Shown piece by piece: positions 7,614 to 11,371 of a stretch of DNA of 11,371 nucleotides. Each line of letters begins with the position of its first letter. Positions within the stretch are counted from its first letter, which is position 1. The notes below the pieces were generated by a model that searched no databases, was not told the origin of the DNA, and was given only the letters and a program-made list of their open reading frames with translations. The position numbers and the translations under genes are program-made. This stretch comes from an uncultured bacterium. GTDB lineage: Bacteria; Verrucomicrobiota; Kiritimatiellia; CAIKKV01. The DNA is taken from positions 1 to 11,371 of the forward strand of contig CAIKKV010000464.1 in assembly GCA_903828035.1 (NCBI GenBank), given 5' to 3'.

Positions 7614-8180
7614 TCATGTTGCATTAAACCGGTTCATCGCCGCGTCGGCGCCCTCTTTCAGGATGCACGCCACCGCATCGGCGGCCTTCAGCACCGCCTG
7701 CTCAAACACGTCCTTCGCCTCACCCGAGAGCGGCCGCAGCACCTGCGACACCAGGTTCTCCCGCGCGGGGTCCCGCCCGATGCCGACGCGCACCCGCACG
7801 AACTCATCGGTTCCAACCGTCTCCAGGATCGACTGCAGCCCCCGATGCCCGCCGCTGCCGCCTTTTTTGCGGATTCGCAACGCGCCTGCGCCAAGGTCCG
7901 CATCATCCAAAACGACTATCATATCGGAAGGGGCTATGCCGTTGCAACGCAAAATCGCGCCCACGGCCGCCCCGCTGTTATTCATGAACGTCAGGGGCTG
8001 CGCCAGCACGGTCCGCTTCCCCTCGAGATCCACCTTCACCACGGCCGCCTCGAACCGGCTGCTTTCCCGCAGCGACTCGTTCAGCCGCCGCGCCAGCTCC
8101 TCCACCACGCGAAACCCCGCGTTATGCGGCGTGTTCGCATACTGGCGGCCCGGATTGCCCAGCCCCACAACCAGGTTCAC
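7614..8180 (-). CDS. pth: Peptidyl-tRNA hydrolase (GTG start)
   Basis: Frees tRNA from peptidyl-tRNA that drops off stalled ribosomes. The start is placed at GTG 8180 because AAGGA (8188-8192) lies 7 bases upstream and the protein then begins MNLVVGLGNPG as in the family. A TTG at 8204 would add eight residues. The 188-residue length is typical. Visible catalytic or substrate residues are N9 in GLGNPG, H19 in NTPHNAGF (catalytic base), N67 in PLTFMNNSG and the DD pair at 92-93 in VVLDDADL. The second conserved Asn region reads GGHRGLQSIL, with R113 where E. coli Pth has N114. The gene follows rplY, as in many bacteria, and fits with the neighbouring ribosomal genes and tRNA. Confidence 0.95.
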   Translation of the reverse strand: MNLVVGLGNPGRQYANTPHNAGFRVVEELARRLNESLRESSRFEAAVVKVDLEGKRTVLAQPLTFMNNSGAAVGAILRCNGIAPSDMIVVLDDADLGAGALRIRKKGGSGGHRGLQSILETVGTDEFVRVRVGIGRDPARENLVSQVLRPLSGEAKDVFEQAVLKAADAVACILKEGADAAMNRFNAT

Positions 8181-8187
8181 GGCGGTT

Positions 8188-8192
8188 TCCTT
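8188..8192 (-). promoter_or_regulatory. Ribosome binding site that fixes the pth GTG start
   Basis: AAGGA on the minus strand, 7 bases before GTG 8180. It lies downstream of the alternative TTG at 8204 and therefore favours the shorter protein. Confidence 0.8.
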
Positions 8193-8213
8193 CCCGCGGC
8201 GCAACCCCGGCGC

Positions 8214-8229
8214 GGCCGCTCAGGCGGCC
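8214..8229 (-). other. Stem-loop in the rplY-pth gap
   Basis: GGCCGC - CTGA - GCGGCC on the minus strand is a perfect 6-bp stem with a 4-base loop. It lies in the 71-base gap between the rplY stop and the pth GTG, the longest gap within the ispE-galE cluster. A GC-rich sequence, not a T run, follows, so it is unlikely to be an intrinsic terminator. It may affect message stability or pth translation. In such GC-rich DNA a short palindrome can also occur by chance. Confidence 0.35.
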
Positions 8230-8251
8230 AGGGCCCGGAGCCCGGCGCCGA

Positions 8252-8980
8252 CTACTTCTTGTCCTTGCCGCCCGACTTCTTCTCGTCGGACGAAGCCGCC
8301 TTCTTCTCGCCCGGCTTGCCCTCCGCCGCCTCGCCCTCTTCGCCTTCCTTCTTCTTGGCGATCACATCGGGCTCCGTGCCCGACACCACTTCGCCCTCGG
8401 CCGGCTTGACCTCTTCCTCGACCTTCTGCTCGGAAACGGTCGCCACCGCCACGTCCTTGGCCGTGATCAGGGTGACATTCGGGTTCATCACGATATCGCC
8501 GGCGCTCAGGCTCTGGCCGATCTGCATGCCCGACACGTCGATCGTGATCTCCTCGACCAGGTCGCCCGGCAAACATTCCACGGTCACGCTGCGCAGCAAG
8601 TGCTGCAGCACGCCGCCGCCGATGGTGACGCCCTGGGGCTCGCCCATCAGGACGAGGGGCAGGTCCACGCGCATCTTCTTGGTCATCGAGACCTCGAAGA
8701 AGTCGACGTGCACCAGATTGCCGCTCACGGGATGGCGCTGCACCTCGCGGACGAGAACCTTCTTCTCGGCCCCGTCAAGGTCCATGGTCATCAGCAGGCT
8801 GGTGTTCGAGTGCCCGCGCAGAAGCATGGTGAAATCATGCCCGTTCACCTGGATCGGGCTCGACTCGGCCTTGTCGTTGTAAATCACGGCCGGCACCATG
8901 CCCTGGATGCGCAGACGGCGGGACTCTGCGGTCCCCGGCTTCGCGCGCTTGTTCGCCACCACTTTAATTTCCTTGCCCAT
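8252..8980 (-). CDS. rplY: 50S ribosomal protein L25 (Ctc/TL5 form)
   Basis: 5S rRNA-binding protein of the large subunit, in the long general-stress/TL5 form with an extra C-terminal beta domain. The 242 residues have the L25 N-domain (1 to about 95) with the RNA-binding pattern RRLRIQGMVPAVIY (21-34) and VREVQRHPVSGNLVHVDFFEV (77-97). The TL5 domain (about 98-190) includes VDLPLVLMGEPQGV, GGGVLQHLLRSVTVECLP and VSGMQIGQSLSAGDI. The tail from about 190 is a low-complexity Lys/Glu/Gly/Ser extension that is probably disordered. ATG 8980 is preceded by AGGAGA and lies 22 bases after prs. The prs-rplY-pth order is widely conserved. Confidence 0.96.
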   Translation of the reverse strand: MGKEIKVVANKRAKPGTAESRRLRIQGMVPAVIYNDKAESSPIQVNGHDFTMLLRGHSNTSLLMTMDLDGAEKKVLVREVQRHPVSGNLVHVDFFEVSMTKKMRVDLPLVLMGEPQGVTIGGGVLQHLLRSVTVECLPGDLVEEITIDVSGMQIGQSLSAGDIVMNPNVTLITAKDVAVATVSEQKVEEEVKPAEGEVVSGTEPDVIAKKKEGEEGEAAEGKPGEKKAASSDEKKSGGKDKK

Positions 8981-9002
8981 AACTCACTCTCTCCTGCTCT
9001 CG

Positions 9003-9929
9003 CTAGATATGAAATAGATCCGAGATCGACTTGTCTTCATTGATCCGGCGGATCGCCTCGCAGAATAGCTCCGCCACCGATAGAACCGTCAACGGCAACC
9101 CGCAGGCGTCCGGGATCGGCACGCTGTCGGTCACCACGATTTCCGTGATCTCCGACTGCTTCAGCCGCTCGATGCCGATGGGCGCCAGAACGGCGTGCGT
9201 CACGGCCGCATACACGGCCAGCGCCCCGTTCTTCTTGACGAAACTGGCGGCGGCGCACAGGGTGCCCGCCGTCGTGGTCAGGTCATCCACCAGTATCGCC
9301 GTCTTCCCCTTCACGTCCCCCACCAGGCTGAACGCCTCCACTTCCAGGGGGCCTTTGCGCTCCTTGGCCACGATGGCCAGGCCCGCGTTCAGCATCTGGG
9401 CGTAGGCGTGCGCCATCTTCAGGCCGCCGGTGTCGGGCGACACCACCACCAGGTTCTTCAAGTTCTTCTCTTTCAGGTACTTGACGAACACGGGCGAGGC
9501 ATACAGGTGATCCAGCGGGATATCGAAAAAGCCTTGAATCTGCTGGGCGTGCAGGTCCAGCGTCAGGACCCGGTTCACCCCCGAGGCGACCAGCAGGTTG
9601 GCCACCAGCTTGGCCGTGATCGGCACGCGGGGCTGGTCCTTGCGGTCCTGGCGGGCGTAGCCGTAAAAGGGCATGACGGCCGTGATCCGGGCGGCCGACG
9701 CGCGGCGGAGCGCGTCGATCATGATCAGCAGCTCCATCAGGTTTTCATTGGGCGGCGAGGAGGTGGGCTGGACAACGAAGACATCGTCGCCCCGGACGTG
9801 CTCCAGGATCTTGATCCAGACTTCGCCATCGGGAAAGCGGGAAATTTTGGCGGCTCCCAGGGGAACGCCGAGATACTCGGCTATCTTCTGGGCCAACGCC
9901 GGATTTGCACTTCCACTGAAAATCTTCAC
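9003..9929 (-). CDS. prs: Ribose-phosphate pyrophosphokinase (PRPP synthase)
   Basis: Makes PRPP from ribose 5-phosphate and ATP for purine, pyrimidine, His, Trp and NAD synthesis. The 308 residues match class I enzymes. Visible motifs are FSGSANPALA (4-13), FPDGE (32-36), VFVVQPTSSPPNENLMELL (50-68), the ATP-binding MPFYGYARQDRK (86-97), LDLHAQQIQGFFDIP (124-138), SPDTGG (164-169), the K189-x-R191 pair of the catalytic flexible loop, and the PRPP loop DDLTTTAGT (215-223). The loop normally reads DDMIDTAGT or similar, so the acidic fifth residue is Thr here. The start is GTG 9929, only 26 bases after the tRNA-Gln CCA end and with a weak ribosome binding site. ispE-tRNA-Gln-prs-rplY-pth is a recurring order in several phyla. 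Confidence 0.97.
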   Translation of the reverse strand: MKIFSGSANPALAQKIAEYLGVPLGAAKISRFPDGEVWIKILEHVRGDDVFVVQPTSSPPNENLMELLIMIDALRRASAARITAVMPFYGYARQDRKDQPRVPITAKLVANLLVASGVNRVLTLDLHAQQIQGFFDIPLDHLYASPVFVKYLKEKNLKNLVVVSPDTGGLKMAHAYAQMLNAGLAIVAKERKGPLEVEAFSLVGDVKGKTAILVDDLTTTAGTLCAAASFVKKNGALAVYAAVTHAVLAPIGIERLKQSEITEIVVTDSVPIPDACGLPLTVLSVAELFCEAIRRINEDKSISDLFHI

Positions 9930-9955
9930 GAAACCGCTTTCTGATCAAAACCCGC

Positions 9956-10029
9956 TGGTTGCCCGACTAGGATTCGAACCTAGACTCTAACCTCCAAAGG
10001 GTCGTGTGCTACCATTACACTATCGGGCA
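9956..10029 (-). tRNA. tRNA-Gln (anticodon UUG), CCA encoded
   Basis: A full 74-base cloverleaf can be drawn on the minus strand. The acceptor stem is TGCCCGA / TCGGGCA, the D-stem GTGT / GCAC with loop AATGGTA, the anticodon loop CTTTGGA with TTG at 9995-9997, the T-stem CTAGG / CCTAG with loop TTCGAAT, discriminator A, and an encoded CCA (9956-9958). The T1-A72 first pair fits tRNA-Gln. The anticodon stem is weak: CGACC / GGTTA gives a C27-A43 mismatch and a G28-U42 wobble. The 5' 50 bases overlap the coding end of ispE on the same strand, and prs starts 26 bases downstream. No convincing promoter of its own is visible, so it is probably cut from the ispE-prs transcript. Confidence 0.95.
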
Positions 10030-10921
10030 TCGTTTTCGCCACCCTGCTCCAGATCGCCCCGTCCGACCGGCTCTGCAAGGCCCGCTCCAGTTGCCGCGCA
10101 TGCCCTTCATCGCCGGCCAGGGCGAAAAGGGACGAGCCGCTGCCCGACACCATCGCGCCCAAAGCACCCGCCTCGCGAAGGCGCGCCACCAGCATCCGCG
10201 CCAGCGGATACTTGCCGAACACCGTCGCTTCAAGGCTGTTGAACAGGTGCTTCGCGGCCAGCCGCACGTTTCCCGTCGACAAGGCAGAACGCATATTGTT
10301 ATAGGATTCAGGCTCGGAAGTCAAGCGGGTCCTGTATCTTTCGTAAATATCGCGGGTCGAGGTGCTGAATCCCGGATTGACCACCACCAGCCACCAGGGG
10401 CGCAATTCCGGGTCCGCCGCGGCTTCCAAGCGGGTCACCCGGTCGCCGACGCCCTCGATGGCCACCGCCCCGCCCTGGACCAGGGCCGGGATGTCGCTTC
10501 CCAGCCGGGCCGCCAGCTCCATCAGCCGGGAACGGGGCAGCTCCAGGTTCCAGAGCCGGTTCAGGGTCCGCAGGGTGGCGGCCGCATCCGAGCTGCCGCC
10601 CCCCAGCCCGCCCCCGATCGGAACCCGCTTGCGGATGCGGATCCGGGCGCCCAGCCGGCACCCCGTCTCCTGCTGGAGAAGGCGGGCGGCCCGGGTGGTG
10701 AGGTTGTCGTTCGACTCCGCCACGCTCACGCCGACGATTTCCGGCAGCTCCCGGATGTCCATCTCGGTTTCCACGGTTCCATCGGGGCTGACTTCGAACT
10801 CCATCTCGTCGGCCAGGGAAATGGGGGCCAGCAGGCTGCGCAAATCATGGTAGCCGTCCGGGCGCTTGTCCAGGACTTCCAGGAAAAAATTGATCTTGGC
10901 CCTCGCCTCGACCCGCATCAT
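9980..10921 (-). CDS. ispE: 4-diphosphocytidyl-2-C-methyl-D-erythritol kinase IspE
   Basis: Phosphorylates CDP-methylerythritol using ATP, the fourth step of the MEP isoprenoid pathway. It is a GHMP kinase of 313 residues. ARAKINFFLEVLDKRPDGYHDL (6-27) holds K9, the ATP-binding glycine-rich motif is PIGGGLGGGSSDAA (101-114), LGSDIPALVQGG (140-151) holds the probable catalytic D143, and the C-terminal GHMP motif is SGSGSSLFAL (259-268). ATG 10921 is preceded by AAGGA 8 bases upstream; an adjacent second ATG at 10918 is possible. The last 16 codons (298-313, MPDSVMVAHDPLEVRV) and the TAG stop lie inside the downstream tRNA-Gln gene. The conserved IspE core appears to end near codon 297, so this tail is probably dispensable for catalysis. 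Confidence 0.96.
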   Translation of the reverse strand: MMRVEARAKINFFLEVLDKRPDGYHDLRSLLAPISLADEMEFEVSPDGTVETEMDIRELPEIVGVSVAESNDNLTTRAARLLQQETGCRLGARIRIRKRVPIGGGLGGGSSDAAATLRTLNRLWNLELPRSRLMELAARLGSDIPALVQGGAVAIEGVGDRVTRLEAAADPELRPWWLVVVNPGFSTSTRDIYERYRTRLTSEPESYNNMRSALSTGNVRLAAKHLFNSLEATVFGKYPLARMLVARLREAGALGAMVSGSGSSLFALAGDEGHARQLERALQSRSDGAIWSRVAKTMPDSVMVAHDPLEVRV

Positions 10922-11041
10922 GACGGCGTTCCTTATAAAAAAGCCGGACCTTACACCAGGGCCGGGCCCCTGTCAAGCGGCGGGAGGGAGGGCGGGGCGG
11001 GATGGCCATCCGATAACGATCAAGCGCCGGCCCACGCGCGG
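10922..11041. other. Intergenic region between histidine kinase gene and ispE
   Basis: This 120-base gap holds the ispE promoter on its left and, at 11000-11011, the perfect 12-base palindrome GGATGGCCATCC. No hairpin followed by a T tract is seen after the kinase stop, so any termination there is probably not of the classic intrinsic type. No small open reading frame with a ribosome binding site is apparent. Confidence 0.6.
10948..10976 (-). promoter_or_regulatory. Sigma-70-type promoter upstream of ispE
   Basis: On the minus strand a perfect -35 box TTGACA (10971-10976) is followed after 17 bases by TAAGGT (10948-10953), a usable -10 box sharing T, A and the final T with TATAAT. The expected start of transcription is near 10941, leaving a leader of about 20 bases before the ispE ATG. 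The spacer contains the inverted repeat CAGGG - GCCCGG - CCCTG. This is the only convincing promoter seen in the window and could drive the whole ispE-to-galE cluster. Confidence 0.65.
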
Positions 11042-11371
11042 CTATTCGGGAATCGTGAAATAGAAGGTCGCGCCCTTGCCCGGCTCGGACTCCACCCAGA
11101 TGGAGCCGCCATGGCGCTCGACCACTTTGCGGCAGATGGCCAGGCCGATCCCCGTTCCCTCATAGCCTTCCGCCGCAGGCACCCGCTCGAAAATCAGGAA
11201 GATCCGCTCCGCGTACTGCGGATCGATTCCGATCCCGTTATCCCGGACGGCGAACAGCCAGGAGGGCACGGGCGGATTCCAGAGGGTGGCGGGGCCCTCC
11301 CGGGGAGCTGTCTTTTTAGCGGAAACAAGGATCACCGGCTTTCGTTCGCCGTGGAACTTGATGGCGTTGGA
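11042..11371 (-). CDS. Sensor histidine kinase, C-terminal ATP-binding domain (cut by window edge)
   Basis: Only the last 109 residues are present; the reading frame is open through the right edge. They form most of a HATPase_c domain: the N-box end [12 protein letters not shown] at the edge, the G1 box RDNGIGID (43-50), the F-box region [11 protein letters not shown] (54-64) and the G2 box GTGIGLAI (72-79), closing with [22 protein letters not shown] in the usual final strands. [17 protein letters not shown] and the ending resemble kinases whose sensor part carries PAS, GAF or phytochrome-like domains, but the sensor, phospho-acceptor His and membrane segments are outside the window, so the signal is unknown. 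The kinase ends at its TAG with no receiver domain after it. It is separated from ispE by 120 bases and a promoter, so it is probably not functionally tied to that operon. Confidence 0.93.
   Translation of the reverse strand, partial: SNAIKFHGERKPVILVSAKKTAPREGPATLWNPPVPSWLFAVRDNGIGIDPQYAERIFLIFERVPAAEGYEGTGIGLAICRKVVERHGGSIWVESEPGKGATFYFTIPE

Noticed and set aside
10031..10100. Separate promoter for tRNA-Gln inside the end of ispE
   Set aside because: A TTGCAG-like box is present, but the position 17 bases downstream reads GATCTG, which is not a credible -10 box.
10931..10950. T-run before ispE as an intrinsic terminator
   Set aside because: The six-T stretch on the minus strand is preceded by sequence that does not form a stable perfect stem, and it sits at the expected transcription start of the ispE promoter.
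11000..11011. GGATGGCCATCC palindrome as the kinase terminator or an operator
   Set aside because: There is no loop and no T tract for a terminator, and it lies about 25 bases upstream of the -35 box with no second copy seen nearby. It remains a chance-level palindrome in GC-rich DNA.
1..11371. CRISPR array, insertion sequence, toxin-antitoxin pair, phage gene or novel defence system
   Set aside because: All sizeable reading frames that fit the minus-strand layout are recognised housekeeping genes. There are no spaced repeats, transposase motifs or unexplained gaps over 120 bases.

Overview
This is a gene-dense, high-GC stretch of bacterial chromosome carrying only core housekeeping genes, all on the minus strand, so transcription runs from the right edge to the left edge. 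In transcription order it holds the end of a sensor histidine kinase gene, then ispE, tRNA-Gln(UUG), prs, rplY, pth, rpsF, ssb, rpsR, rplI, dnaB, bamA, ompH/skp, lpxD and the start of galE. From ispE to galE no gap exceeds about 71 bases and several genes overlap by 4 bases. The one convincing promoter lies just upstream of ispE, which suggests one long transcription unit of more than 10 kb.

The organism is a diderm (Gram-negative) bacterium. BamA, an OmpH/Skp-type chaperone and LpxD together mean an outer membrane with lipid A, and IspE means the MEP isoprenoid pathway. The order rplY-pth-rpsF-(ssb)-rpsR-rplI near ispE, and bamA-ompH-lpxD, both recall gene orders known from Chlamydiae. I therefore infer a PVC-superphylum bacterium, perhaps Kiritimatiellota or Verrucomicrobiota. 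This rests on recalled synteny and protein flavour, not on a search.

Region by region: 11042-11371 is the ATP-binding end of a histidine kinase, followed by a 120-base gap with the ispE promoter. 9003-10921 is ispE, tRNA-Gln and prs (isoprenoid precursors, a tRNA, PRPP). 5933-8980 is the translation block (L25, peptidyl-tRNA hydrolase, S6, S18, L9) with single-stranded DNA-binding protein inside it. 4463-5917 is the replicative helicase DnaB. 1-4466 is the envelope block: BamA inserts outer-membrane proteins, OmpH/Skp escorts them through the periplasm, LpxD acylates the lipid A precursor, and GalE supplies UDP-galactose for surface sugars.

I found no mobile element, CRISPR array, phage gene, defence system or unknown multi-gene system. 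The most notable observation is that the 3' end of ispE runs 50 bases into the tRNA-Gln gene on the same strand and takes its stop codon from the tRNA T-arm, so maturation of the tRNA would cut the stop codon off the ispE message. Lesser points are hairpins in the rpsF and pth leaders, non-ATG starts (rpsF TTG; pth, prs and galE GTG), and unusual residues in Prs and Pth.
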